Shown here: piece after piece, positions 12,196 through 23,689 of the stretch
How positions within the stretch are numbered: the stretch's first letter is position 1
Layout: the number at the start of each line of letters is the position of its first letter
Source of the DNA: Theropithecus gelada
Lineage: Eukaryota > Chordata > Mammalia > Primates > Cercopithecidae
Assembly: GCF_003255815.1 (NCBI RefSeq)
Contig: NC_037677.1
Coordinates: 104,578,390 to 104,642,389, forward strand
Length of the DNA stretch: 64,000 nucleotides
Direction: 5' to 3'
Program-made: the position numbers and the translations under genes
The notes under the pieces: generated by a model
The model's input: the letters and a program-made list of their open reading frames with translations, nothing else
The model's database searches: none
What the model was told of the DNA's origin: nothing

Positions 12196-13765
12196 TTTTT
12201 TGCTTCTTTTATAATGTGGATAGCCTATCTGGCTAGAGCAGAGTTGCTCTAGTGTTCAGCAAACTCCCCCCCAGCCCCATTGCCAACCCCTCAGCCTCCA
12301 TCAGGTACAAGAAAAGCTAAAGAAAAAATGAATAGCTTCAATACAATGGTGTCAGCATTTAAAATAACATTCGCATCAGTAGGCAATGAATAAGTGGTTT
12401 GTACAGTGTTACTATGTGTGTAATCCCAGCTTGTTATCTGGGGAGGATGGGCGAGAGCTGGCATTTGATTTCTCTAAATTCTAATAATTTTAGGCAAGTG
12501 AAATCTTATAAAGCCAGGTGAAGCTGGTGCATAAACACTGGAAGCACTAATTATAAAGAGAGTTGTTAGGGAAAACAGAGTCAACTTGGATAACTTAAAG
12601 CAATAAAGTTGTCCATGCTGTCCCTCCAGGGTCAGTAGCCAGCAGGGAGACATCAAATGCCACCTCTCTTACATCCTTCCCCAGAAAACAAGCTGGGGAT
12701 GACACACATTCATAACAGTGTGTAAACCCCTTATTCATTGTCTTCCCTATTCTCACCTTGCACTACATATAAGTTGAATAAATAGGTGAGCAGGCACCTT
12801 GCTCTCAGTAAGTCTTATTAGTACACCCTGTAAGGTCAGTTTTTAAAGGTGAATAGGTAACTCAGGAGTTACCCTAGAGCAACTTGCTCTACAGCACAGC
12901 ACATATAAACTTGTTTATGTTCTCCCGGAACTTGGCAGCCCTGTGTCCCATCTCTACACTTCTTCCCAATGGTGGTCCCTTATGGGCAGGAACACAGACT
13001 TCAACCAAAATAAAGCTATGCATACCACTGTGTCTCTGTCTCCAGATCATGTCAAAAACAAAACTCCAAGCAAGTCCAGGTATCAACAGAATGCTGCGTC
13101 TTGAGTTTGTCTCTTTTTCCAACAACTGATGTGTGTAAAAAAAAAGAAAAAAAAATCACACTGATAAATCAGCAGTTCTTCTGTTTCATCTCCCACAGAA
13201 TATAAACAATGCTGTTATTCTTACCCCTTAGGACTATGAGAATAAAACTGAAGTAACGTGACAGAATTCTTCAGAAGTGAAGAATTTTAAAAAGCAAAAA
13301 GGTACCTTACTGATCTAAGGGTGGTATAGAAACATTCCAGAGATCTATAGAAATCTTTTATGTACATGTAGGATTTCCTACTGAGCATTCTGGTCCTTTT
13401 TTCCCCTACCTATATTTTAAATTAGGCTCTGTTCTTTCACTATAAAACTTGCACAGTAAGCTTTCACCTTTGTTTCTTGCCAATCTTCGACTATTGCATC
13501 CATTTGATCTGAGCAGAGCCAGCTTGCATCAGGAGTGACCATTTCATGCCACGCAGTCTGGTTCCCCCCCCCACTGTCCATGTGAGAAACCAGCATAAAA
13601 AAAAACATCCAAGATGAGATTTAAATGTGCAAACCAGGGCAATCACGTATTTAAGGGCGAACACTTTTTTTTGTGACATTGATTTTCAGTTTCTCATTAG
13701 GCATGAAATATACCTACATTCATTCTAAAGTGATCTCATAGATGAGTGAATCTTGATCTCTCTCC
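12196..13765. other. Unassigned; possible old LTR-like segment
   Basis: 12608-12700 is the second copy of the local repeat. The stretch 12770-13130 has some LTR-like texture: an aaaataaagc polyadenylation-type signal at about 13007 in mixed-GC sequence. No family or ends could be established. Overlapping frames on opposite strands at 12884-13129 are judged chance. Confidence 0.3.
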
Positions 13766-14062
13766 TCTCTACATTTGTTCTTGCAGTTCCTTTATCCTGT
13801 ACTTAAGGCCATTTCAAAACGCTCCTTTTAAACTTATCCTTCCTATTCATGATCTAGGTTAAGCACCACTCTTGCCACAGCCTTCATAACCATCTCAGCC
13901 AGAAGGTTCCCATCTCATCTTTACTCTCCAGCACTTCTGTCATTCAGGTAACATACATCTTCTACTGTCTCATGAATGTTCATAACATTTTGTACCACTT
14001 CACACACATCCCAAGATCAGCAACTGGAACATACCAGGTGCTCAGAAAATATCTGCACAATT
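13766..14062 (+). repeat. L2 element fragment (probable)
   Basis: Pyrimidine-rich L2-like sequence ending in the typical L2 3' pattern: 'gatcagcaactggaacatac', 'caggtgctcagaaaatat'. Diverged, with approximate edges. Confidence 0.5.
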
Positions 14063-14190
14063 TAAAGTTAATAAGAAAATGCGTATAATGTTGTTAGCAT
14101 TTTCTCTGGCAGAGTAAATACTCCATAAATATTTGCAATTCTTAACACCATGAATAAAATAGCCCATGTATTTTTGTGCCCAATTCAATG

Positions 14191-14500
14191 TTTTGTTTTG
14201 TTTAGTTTTTGGTTTGAGACAGAGTCTCACTCTGTTGCCCAGGCTGGAGTGCAGTGGCGTGATCTCAGCTCACTGCAACCTCCACCTCCCGGGCTCAAGC
14301 GATTCTTGTGTCTCACTCTCTCGAGTAGCTGGGATTACGGGCTTGTGCCACCATGCCCAGCTAATTCTTTTTTTGTATTTTTAGTAGAGACAGGATTTCC
14401 CCATGTTGGCCAGGGTGGTCTAGAACTCGATCTCAGGTGATCCACCTGCCTCGGACTCCCAAAGTGCAGGGATTACAAGCATGACACCCCGTGTTTGGCC
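14191..14500 (-). mobile_element. Alu, antisense (AluS/J type)
   Basis: A complete dimeric Alu in reverse orientation. The T-rich tail is at 14191-14214, followed by the right monomer ('gagtctcactctgttgcc' on), the left monomer, and the 5' end at tttggcc. The short frames across it are Alu translations in reverse, not genes. A weak aattc match at both flanks may be the remnant of a target duplication. Confidence 0.95.
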
Positions 14501-15122
14501 AATTCTGTGGTTTTGAGAGGCCTTTCTAAGAAAGATGTAAATCATTCCCAGAGTCAATATTAATAATCTTTTCTAGGGGGTAACAGTAAATTTCAAAAAT
14601 TTAAATTCTGTTCCTAGATTATGCATTTTGTAGCCAAATATTGCATGTTTGCCAACACACAGATATAAATCAGATGAATATGTTTTTATATATCTTACTG
14701 CCAATATCAATACCTGATTTAAGTAATGTCTTTCAAATTTCGAGGCTTCTATAAACATATATGCCTATGAATAATAGGAAAAGACCCAACATAAGGTGTT
14801 CACACTCTCAAGTCAGGGGCATAGGATTAATGTGGTATCTTTGTTTCCCCAGAGCTTTACACATGAAAGGTGCTCAACACTTTCAGGTTGAAGACACTAC
14901 TATATTGAGTGAAGCCTGGGCAGGGCTTCAGAAAAACTGATCATGTTGTCAGAAAGCAAAACGCAGGTAGTCTACTTTTTAGATATTAAGGCAGTCTTAT
15001 TATTTGAACGTAGGTCTAACCTTCATATCTTATACTATTCTGTAGCACCTTGCCTTTCATGCCACATTGCATTTGCATTTTTGATTAGGATCAGAGCCCC
15101 AATCATAAAAGAAAAAGATGTA
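14501..15122. other. Unassigned sequence between two Alus
   Basis: Nothing firm was recognised. A short MIR-like remnant may exist near 14850-14890 ('acatgaaaggtgctcaacac'). The 79-codon frame at 14943-15182 runs into the Alu and is judged non-coding. Confidence 0.35.
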
Positions 15123-15403
15123 GGCCAGGCACAGTGGCTCACACCTTTGGCATTTTGGGAGGCTGAGGTGGGCAGATCATGAGGTCAAGAGATCGAGGCC
15201 AGCCTGGCCAATATAGTGAAAACCCATCTCTACTAAAAATACACAAATTAGATGGGTGTGGTGGTGCAAGCCTGTAATCCCAGCTATTCGGGAAGCTGAG
15301 GCAGGAGAATGGCTTGAACCCAGGAGGCGGAGGTTGCAGTGAGCCAAGATGGCACCACTGCACTCCAGCCTGGGCAACAGAGCGAGTCTCCATCTCAAAA
15401 AAA
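15123..15403 (+). mobile_element. Alu, sense (AluS type)
   Basis: Full-length dimeric Alu starting ggccaggcacagtggctcac and ending in a short A-tail at 15397-15403. The RNA polymerase III B-box-like sequence and the middle A-rich linker (ctctactaaaaatacacaaa) are visible. It faces the opposite-oriented Alu 620 bp upstream, so the two can form an inverted pair. Confidence 0.95.
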
Positions 15404-15784
15404 TTTGCTAAAGAACGCCAATTCTACTAATATCTAAAAAGTCAGGTGAAAAAAATCTTATAAACACCGAACACTTTTCAATTTTGAAATAAAATCAGAT
15501 TTAGTTGCTCATTCAGAAATTAACAAAGACCAGATCAAGATTTTCCAATGACCTAATGATCAAATAATCACCCAAGTGTTGGATTTCAAGACTCTAAAGA
15601 TGAACGGTGTGAAAACAATGCAATTACTACTGAAGATAAAGAAAATGTGACAGACATTTTTCATATGATGAAGCCTCCATTACCAACATTTGCCTGCTCG
15701 CAGCTGCCGCCAAAATCCATGCAAGAAGAATAATTTTACAGACAGTTCTTAAAAGGATCTGATTTCTAAGTTCTACATTGAAAG
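15404..15784. other. Unassigned sequence
   Basis: AT-rich sequence with no recognised repeat, RNA or exon. Confidence 0.35.
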
Positions 15785-15965
15785 TCTATAAGGCAGATCT
15801 GGAGTCAGATCAATGTGAACTCCAAATTGCACTCTATCCCTGACCATTCACATCATCTTGGCCAAGTCAGTGATTGTTTTTTAAACCTTAGTTTTGTGTA
15901 ATGAGTGATAATCTCACCCTCAAGATTACTGCGAAAATTTAAAAGATGCTAGATAAAAGCATTTT
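15785..15965 (+). repeat. MIR element, sense
   Basis: Sense MIR order: 'gatctggagtcagatcaatg', then a degenerate 'ttggccaagtcagtgattg' core, 'gtaatgagtgataatctcac', and the aaaatttaaaagatgctaga end. Confidence 0.7.
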
Positions 15966-16263
15966 ATTAAAACAAAACAACTTGACCCAGCGTAATTACC
16001 AAGGTTGTGTTGATACATGTTGTACTTAAAAATAGCTGATGGCACACAAGCAGATGTCAAACCACCAGACAGTCATGTAATTGAGAATGCAGCATTAATA
16101 CCATCATAATGATATAATATACTGCAGATAATGGTCTTAGGTTAATATCTCTTTGAACAACATTGCTAATGCTGAAGAGACCAACAGTGAAAAAGTAAAA
16201 CATTTAAATTATGTTTAGCATAAAAATATAAAGAGAAAATACCATCTACCTCATAAGAATTTT

Positions 16264-16713
16264 GTATGGATTAATTAGCTAATGCTGGTTAGCATTTGAG
16301 AATGCAATGGAAGACAGAATTATACACACAAAGCACTAATTATATATAAAATTAGATCACAGCACATGTATAGAGTGGTGCAGAAGAAACATGTTCTTGC
16401 TCGCGACATGTCCCTACGCAGCATCTTTCATGTCACAAGATTACCCCAACTGGGTCTAGATCTAGCAAAGGTTCCCATCTAGAAAGGCTGTCCTGTATGA
16501 CAAGGCTGTATTAGCATCTGAATTTAAATAATGGCTCTCAAATTTTGGGAATTGCCCTGAACACATTAACACAAAACATACAAAACACACACATTCACAG
16601 GAAAGTATTAATTTTAATTTCATGTATAATTTGAGTGCCTTGTGTGTGAATGTGTAATTCTATCTTCTACTGCATTCTAAGATGCTAACCAGTATTAGCT
16701 AATTAATCCATAG
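16264..16713. repeat. Long imperfect inverted repeat with about 95-bp arms
   Basis: The left arm (about 16265-16360) and right arm (about 16612-16713) are reverse complements. Both begin tatggattaattagctaat and stay alignable through an 'aattanacac' segment and a 'gcact-aattata' segment. By eye the outer 63 bp differ at about 6-8 positions, mostly transitions. The spacer is about 250 bp and unassigned. The left arm resembles a sense MIR 3' end at its outer boundary, but the similarity between arms extends beyond MIR. The overall shape is that of a non-autonomous palindromic element or an inverted duplication. Confidence 0.75.
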
Positions 16714-17175
16714 AAAATTGAGTAGTAATCATGTGCAAGGCAAAAGTTACATCTTCAAAAGGCTGCCCAAAAAGTATCAGCAAAACGAACAGGAGAGGGA
16801 GAGGAATGATGCAAGGAAACCATCCAGAATTCTTGAAAAGTTAGATGGGCAACTCATAATTACCATAAATTTGTACCTGTCATTCAAATGTTATTATATT
16901 CATTAGTCTCTTAGCAGCAACTTTTAGATAAAGATCAGAGAACTCCAAAGGATGTATATTATGGTGTATGCTGCTTCCCTTCTAGGGTGGGATATCTAAG
17001 TGGGAAATCATAAGTCTTCAATTTTATTAGATTTGGGGTTAATGAACTGCCCCCCTTAACATGAAAGAAAAAATATTGGAAAGGCAGTGACACACCTATG
17101 TGCAAGACTTTACAACATTAATGCCCTTTTATTTGTATCAAATTGTGATTCTGTGGATGAATTCTGAGTGGCACT
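16714..17175. other. Unassigned sequence
   Basis: No recognised feature. A 62-codon frame (16718-16906, plus) is lysine/arginine-rich because of purine-rich sequence and is judged chance. Confidence 0.35.
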
Positions 17176-17300
17176 GACCCCATTTTACAGATGAGAAAAT
17201 TCAAATACCAGATTATTATTACAACTTGTCAAGGGTACATAACAAATAGGACTAGAAGTCAGGTCTCCGCTGCTTTCGTTTAATTCAGTTTCCTCTAAAT
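17176..17300 (-). repeat. MIR element, antisense
   Basis: Antisense MIR core: accccattttacagatgaga, an 'aacttgtcaagggtacataa' block, then an 'ggactagaagtcaggtct' end. Confidence 0.75.
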
Positions 17301-19379
17301 TTCATCTGATCCTCCCTGCTCCAATTTACTAAAATACCTTTAAACGTTACCTCCTCCATGATGCCGAAACAGATAATTGTGTTTAGATGACATTGATTAG
17401 CTGTTTTGGAAAACAGGTACGTATGTACTGAAAGAAAGTGTGTGCGTGTGTGGCTGAGGGGGTTGGCATTAGGAAATAGACTTCAGAGGTGAGAGGTGAG
17501 AGATATCACTACTTAGCAAACTTTAGGTGCTGAAATACTAAGTCACTTCCCCTGTTACTACATTCAATAGCCTTAGTAGACTTACTGCAAGCCACCTGTC
17601 CAAAGCATGACCTACACTGTCTCTACTGGGCTTGTAAGAGTGTGCACACGTACACACACACAATCTGCCAAAACATTTCAGTCATTTCTTACGTGAACAT
17701 TTGGTTTGCCAAATATGCATAATCTCTTCAGTCCAAAATCTTTCAGGACTAAGAAATAAATTTGCAGCTTAGTATAACAGTATATTTCTAGTCCAAAAGT
17801 TTGGTTTCACAGTGCTTGTATTTGATGCATTTAAAGCCAGCAACTCAGTTAACTAACCAAAAGGGAAATTTTGTAAGTTCAGATTTAAGTGAGATGAGTA
17901 TTTTAGTGGTGATGTGTTAATATTATTGAATATTTTACTGATAGTAAAGATATGATTGTTAAGGTAGGCAGTGAAGTCAAAGGTCTCCAAGGAGCTGGAT
18001 GAAATCTCTGCTGCAGTTACCTCAATAAAAATTCTACAGAATGACACATAAAGCAGAACCCTTGCCCTAAGGCAAGATATTAGAGCAGTGTGGATGTTCT
18101 CAGGACAGGACTATTAATGCCAAATGCTGTTATGATTTGCCTCAATACCATCTACAACAGAATTTCCAAGGAGTAGATCTGTGTTATAAGCTGTTCAAAA
18201 CTTCTTTTAAAGACTAATGGGCATAGAGTGCCATGTCTCTGGGAAGGTTTCTTGCAATTGTATTACAAATGAAGGTATGGTGACTGATACTGAGCTGGAG
18301 AATCTGTGCATGTTTCAAAGAGTAAACTTGCAATTTCCAGAGCTAACTTCCATTTACTTATGTGTTCCATTTTCACCCACCCTTGATTAGAGTGTTCTCA
18401 CTGCCTACTCTGTTGTAGCCTCAGTAACTTGTTAAATGGTCTTTAATCATCACCACCAAAGCTGCTGTTTTACTACTTCTGTCACTAAGTTTCCAGGTTC
18501 ACTTTAAATTGACAGTTCTGATAGGTTAAAGAGCTTCAGATTTATTCACCCAAACATAAAACTTCCTCTGGCATGGCCAAAAAATCATCAGCTTTCAGCC
18601 CTGCTAAGTTTCTCTGTGTCTTGCAGAAGCTCAGCACACCTACTCTTCCTCCCCCCAGGGTCAGCCTCCTGGAATCTTACAATCCTGTTCTTCATATGGA
18701 AAGGTATTTTTGGTTTCACTAGAGGAGGTCAGGCAATGAAAGGTGAACAGGGAGTTGTGGTCCCTTGGATACTGATGTTTCTAGGACTGAATCACATTGG
18801 AGAACAATTAACATTTCACAAGTTGGAAAGCCCCAGCTCTAATATCAGTCTCTCTCGCTCGCTCTCCCCCGCCCCCCTCTCCGTTTCCTCTCCCCGAGAA
18901 AGATGGTGCATGCTCTCCATGTAACTTGCATCTCCTCAGTGCCAGAGACAGGGACCACACTAGAAGGCAGTGATTGTCCACTGAGATTTTGTCCCCTTTA
19001 AATTAACCTATACATTTATCACAGACAGGAGCCCCCATAAGCTAACAGCAAGTGAAGGGGGAATCCCTTGAGGGCAATGTCAGCCTGCCCTACATGTTAA
19101 CTCTTTCACCACCGCATGCTACATACTTATATAACACCCTACTCTGCCTGGTCTTGAGCTTCACAAGCCATATTGACAAAAAGCAGGGATTTATGTTCTT
19201 ACTTGAAAGTTGTTTTCAGATTTGGAGCTTAGAGATGAAGATGGGAGTTTCAGGAGGACTGAGGCACATCTTGGAGACGAAATACTTCGTGGAGAAAGCG
19301 GGCAAAGCCTTTATTTTGCACACTTCCCAAGTTAGAAGCCTCAAATCACCTTCTGCCCCTGACCCTCCAGAGCCCACTT
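17301..19379. other. Unassigned sequence upstream of the CpG island
   Basis: No repeat was recognised. A short CA run is at 17650-17661. A strong pyrimidine tract with CpGs lies at about 18848-18897, about 500 bp before CpG density rises, and may belong to the outer promoter region. Frames at 18616-18924 and 19052-19462 (plus) show no domain. Confidence 0.4.
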
Positions 19380-20150
19380 TCACGCTCAACCTCCCCTCGG
19401 CCCCCGACCCCGCCCCATCACGGCTCCGCTACTCGCAACGCTGTCCTGGTTGCACCCACTAGCCGTCTTCGGGGCGGGGTTCCTAGTCTCCACGGACGGG
19501 CTGCTAGTGAGCCGCGGCTCCTCCACCCGGAAGCCAGGGCTCTTTCTTCATCTTGCCGCGGAGTTCCAGGCTGCTGTCGGCCCCCAGTCCTCAGGAGCTT
19601 TGCGCTCCCGCTGGTTCTTGCTCACCTCTCTCCCCCATCGCTGGGCGCTGGCGGCACTCCAGGAGGAAAGAGGGGCAGCAGGAGCCCGGCCTCGCAGTGC
19701 CGGGGAGGACAGGCCTCTGGGGTCCGGGCCGCATGCCACGAGGAGCAGAGGAGCCGCCGGAGCCGCTGCCGCAGACACCCTGACGCGGAGGAATCAGAGC
19801 GCCGCGCCGCCGAGGAGCGCGCTCAGCCGGCACCAGCTTTTCCCATCCCGGGAGCGAGAGCGACGGAGAGGGCTCCGGGACCCGAGGTGGCGGCGCGGGG
19901 CTCTGTGCGGGCGGCTTTCGGGGCTGGAGCTCAGGAACCCCAACTCCAGCCTAGTCGGGCCGCTGCGGGGCTGGCGGGCGGAGGCGGCGCGGGCAGGGGC
20001 TGCTGCGGGTGCGGAGCGAGGCGCCGCCACGCGGGCGGGGGCAGGAGTCCCAGGTACTCGGTAGCCGCCAGCAGAGCCCCGCGCGGGGCCGGGAGCTGCC
20101 GGGGCCGCGGCTCCGCTCTCCCCACCGCTCTGCGCTGCTGCAGAGGTTGA
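19380..20150. promoter_or_regulatory. CpG-island promoter with probable first exon
   Basis: An abrupt block of very GC-rich, CpG-dense sequence in an AT-rich window. CpG retention at this density implies germline hypomethylation, the usual state of a promoter island. GC boxes (Sp1/KLF type) appear at 19408-19416, 19471-19479 and 20031-20040. No TATA box is evident, which fits dispersed initiation. Splice-donor matches occur on both strands: plus CAG|GTACTC after 20053, and minus GAG|GTGAGC (exon side ending at 19626). Direction therefore cannot be decided by eye, and a bidirectional promoter is possible. Long frames here (for example 19450-20064, 204 codons) are expected from the scarcity of AT-rich stop codons and contain no domain. 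I do not recognise the gene. Confidence 0.85.
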
Positions 20151-20168
20151 GGTCGGACTGCAAGAGCC

Positions 20169-20258
20169 ATGGACCTTTCTCTCTGCTGTTTACTGCCTTT
20201 CACTGGAGACTCCAGCCAGTGTCCTGGAGAGGAGAGGGATTCCTGCTGTCCATTTTAG
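20169..20258 (+). other. Candidate 29-codon upstream ORF with strong Kozak context
   Basis: The ATG at 20169 lies in gagccATGGa, with purine at -3 and G at +4, and reads 29 codons to TAG at 20256-20258. The predicted peptide is Cys-rich (MDLSLCCLLPFTGDSSQCPG...) with no recognisable domain. It lies just downstream of the CpG island. If the transcript runs on the plus strand and includes this position it would act as an upstream ORF limiting downstream translation. If the donor after 20053 is used, this segment would be intronic. Confidence 0.3.
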
Positions 20259-23035
20259 TCTCTACCTTGGCACCTTGATGTAACCCACAGCACCAAGCTG
20301 CGTGTCCTGGCTGAGAGACATGGAAGGGCAGCGGGGATGGAGGTGGGGCCCGTGTGGATAAAAAGTATATTTAAAAAGTACATGATTGTGAGCGTGAGCG
20401 TGTGTTTAGCGTTTTTCCCATCAATCTCCAGCTTTGCTCCCTTTTTCTTGACTTTCTGTAGCACTCATTCTGCCCAAAACCAGTCTTGTGTAATCCCATT
20501 TGAAAGAGCACTTTGTTACTAGCCATATTCTAAATGTTTTGTGAGCCTACACTAATGGCGGCTTTAAAAAAAAGAGACACTAGGGGAAAAGAAAAAGGAG
20601 CTCAAAAGTGGCTTGGTAACATTTTCGTTTGGAGCACACCAGGGTTTAAGCTATAAACCCAAGATTCCGTAGGAAATCAGTAATATATTGGAGACATTAT
20701 CTACTGCATTTGTTATATAACTGTTGAACCAATTCATTGACCTGTATCATTCCACACCTCACTCCTTGAAGCAGCTGGCATGCCTTCTGAAATCTGAAAT
20801 CTTGGAATAAACTTAACATGTGGTTAGCAATCTTCTATTGGTGTATAAGGTGCTCACCACTAATATTCTGCGAGTTCCTGAGAATCACCACACTTGGTTG
20901 CTTAAGTTTGAAAATGACCAAGTTGTAACTAAGGCACATTTCTACAAATTAAGGAACAGTACGTTCCGAAAGTGTCAGCGTCACGAAGTTGTCTTTTATG
21001 ACTGAGGAAATATCCCAGGTTGAAGGATATTTAGAAGAAAATACATCCTATGATCCCGATTTAGATCCTAGTCCAAGAAAAGGACATTAGGTCAGTTGGC
21101 AAAAGTTGAGTAAGGTGTGTAGAGAATGGTCATATAACTCTTAATTTCCTAGTTTTGAAATTGAACTGTGGTTATGTCAGATGTTTGTGGAAGCAGAATA
21201 TAAACAAATTTTTGAAAATTTGTCTTACTTTAAAATGAAAATAGAAAATTTGGTCTGAAAAATGAAAGGATTGGATTAAATGACCTTGAAAATCTTCTGA
21301 GCTTAAATTATATTGTATTACAAAAATGTGCGAAGCCAGCTCTCCTGCTGCTTAATATAAAGTTCAAATGGAGATTTTTTAGGAAGGAAAAGGAAATTTG
21401 AAAATTTCAAATTTTTTAAGCTTAAAACCTTTTCCAGTAGACAGTTTGATTTTAGAAGGATGAAATGTCTTCAGATTCCTTTGCAGTCTTTACAAAACTG
21501 ATAACACTCTTGTAACGTACACAGTCAACCGTCGATAAATATCAAAAAGATAACAGCTGTAACAAAATAGTAAAAATTCTACTGTGTGTGTGCCCGTGTA
21601 ACTCATTTCCTTCCTGGTAACTTCACTGAAAAAATCTCTGAATCTGATCGGACCACTTTGAAGATAGAGTAGCTGTTACTTAAGTCAGCTTTTACTAACT
21701 TGTAATGGGAGAGTTCTTATACACAAGCTTTTATAAAATGTGCTTTTGGAAGATACTTCAAAGTTCATTCCATAGACCATTCTAAGACAAGCGCAAATGC
21801 CAGATCAGCTATCTCAGCCTTTAAATTTCAGTGCTTCCAGGAACAGTGTCCTAAGTGGTAGCCTGGTTAGTTCAGTCATGAAAAGAACATGGAATATGCC
21901 TCCAAAAATACATTTTTACTACCCAAGAGTAAGAGCTTATCCTTGGAAAATAAACCTGCACCCTACTAACAAAGCAATGTGTTGGCCAGTTGTGTTGTAT
22001 AGATGGGAGAAAGTAATCTGGTATTCTCTTGGCATCCCAAATCACATATGCTACTCATTAGCCCAGAAGAGCCGTTTCTCATTTCACAAAGGCTTCACAA
22101 ATTTGCAGAATTACGTGTTAACGCCTTTTTGTAAGCCTTACTCCTTTTTAGTCAGGATAAATGTGTGAGAATTACAGTGTGTGGAGTAATTTACTCCATC
22201 GGTAGGAGTCCAGATTAACGTATCAAAGTACAAATAGGCTCCTATGCAAAAACAGAATTGGAAAAAGGAAAGAACGAATGAAATGTAACGGTAATGGCTA
22301 ATGTTGATTTTGAAATAGTATTCTTAATATTTTAGGTCTACATTATAATCATTGTAGCATGGTAGCAAAATGGATATCTAGACAAATAATTCCCAGAGAA
22401 AATTTGCAGAAATACAGGTGTTTCGCCGCTTATGCTTTTTGTTTTTATTTCCCTCCACATAAATGCTACTTCATCCTGCTAAATATGTATCCCTACACCT
22501 CTACACTGAGGTAGTCCAAGAGACTCAATGGGAATTCACTGAGGTTGAGCGTTTCTTTTACCGTATTTTAAAAAACTTTAGAATAGGTGTAGATTTATAG
22601 AAAAATTGTGATACAATAGAGTGCTCAGACTCTTGAGGTAGCTGCTCAGCGAGGGCAATCTTAAGAGATCCGAGGCTGCTTTCTACCTTACATCAATTGA
22701 CATTCAGCAACTCAAGGTCACTCAATGGCCTGTTGCTTTACCCTGCCTCTGGAGCACCAGAGCAGGAGCTCAGATATTTTGCACAGAATGAGAAACGGGA
22801 TATAGAACAGAGAGCTCCTTTTCTACCCCAATACCCCGAAGGATGACATTATTGAAAAGGAAGTTCAACCCTGAGAGCGCTCTGCCAAACAATGAAAGCA
22901 ATTGTGAAAAGCAACTGGGAAATTGATTCATTGCTAAATGGTAGGTTCACAGTACAGCGGAGAGAGGAGGACACTGTCATCAGAAAGAGCACTACTGGTT
23001 CAAAGAAATATGAACACTGACCTTAGCAACTATCC
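20259..23035. other. Unassigned sequence downstream of the CpG island
   Basis: AT-rich, with almost no recognisable repeats, in contrast to the rest of the window. Such a repeat-poor stretch beside a promoter can hold regulatory sequence. A 123-codon plus-strand frame (21797-22168) has no recognisable domain. Its length is not decisive in a window of this size. Confidence 0.4.
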
Positions 23036-23385
23036 CTTTAAAGCAGCAGTCCTCACCAGTTTTCACACCAAGGACCGGTTTCGTGGAAGACAATTTTTCC
23101 ACAGACAGTGGGGGATGGTTTCAGCATGAAACTGTTCCACCTCAGATCAGGCATTAGTCAGATTCTCTTAAGGAGTGCACAACCTGGGTCCCTTGCATGC
23201 ACGGTTCACAATGGGGTTCACACTTAGGTGAATCTAATGCTGCTGCTGATCTGATAGGAGGTGGAACTCGGGCAATAATGCTCACTCACCTGCCACACCT
23301 TCTGCTGTGTGGCCCAGATCTTAATTGGCCACAGACTGGTACTGGTCTGTGGCCCAGGGGTTGGGGGCCCCTGCTTTAAATGACT
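23036..23385. mobile_element. MER1-type hAT-Charlie DNA transposon
   Basis: Both ends match: the left side reads 'caccaaggaccggtttcgtg', 'gaagacaatttttccacaga'; the right side reads 'ggccacagactggtactggt', 'tctgtggcccaggggttggg'. The interior contains 'gcgcaacct'-like and 'ataggaggtggaactcgggc' blocks. The imperfect terminal inverted repeats and length of about 350 bp fit MER1B rather than the longer MER1A. The element is complete end to end. Confidence 0.8.
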
Positions 23386-23689
23386 CTAGATTTGATTAAC
23401 CTGTGATGGGCATGCCCCATAGCATCGATGAAAAAATGGCACAATTGGTCAGAATTGTTCAATTAGAACAGCTGTGTATGATTAGGAAATTAGGGCCTAT
23501 AATATCACTGTCGTCCCACTGTAACTACTGGCATACCCAAATTTGTCCCTCAAGAGGGGCAACTTCAGAGGCTTCTCACTACAGGAGGGTGGGGCGGAGA
23601 GTTAGTCTAGATTATTTTAGAGCAGTCTATCACTAAGCAAGCAAGCAAACCAATAAGCTATGGAGGGTTGAGGAAGTGCCTAGGGTTGC
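23386..23689. other. Unassigned sequence before the L1 nest
   Basis: No recognised repeat except a short AAGC-type run (aagcaagcaagcaaac) at about 23636-23651. A 77-codon frame (23403-23636) has no domain. Confidence 0.35.

Noticed and set aside
14150..14440. Protein with WRDLSSLQPPPPG-type sequence
   Set aside because: This is the familiar translation of an antisense Alu. Similar frames at 15139-15398, 34328-34582 and 50601-50898 have the same origin.
19450..20064. 204-codon protein in the CpG island
   Set aside because: GC-rich sequence rarely contains stops, similar frames exist on both strands, and the Ala/Arg/Gly-rich product has no domain. Non-coding first exon is more likely.
21797..22168. 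123-codon plus-strand gene
   Set aside because: No recognisable family and no promoter or splice signal. One frame of this length is expected by chance in a 64-kb window read in six frames.
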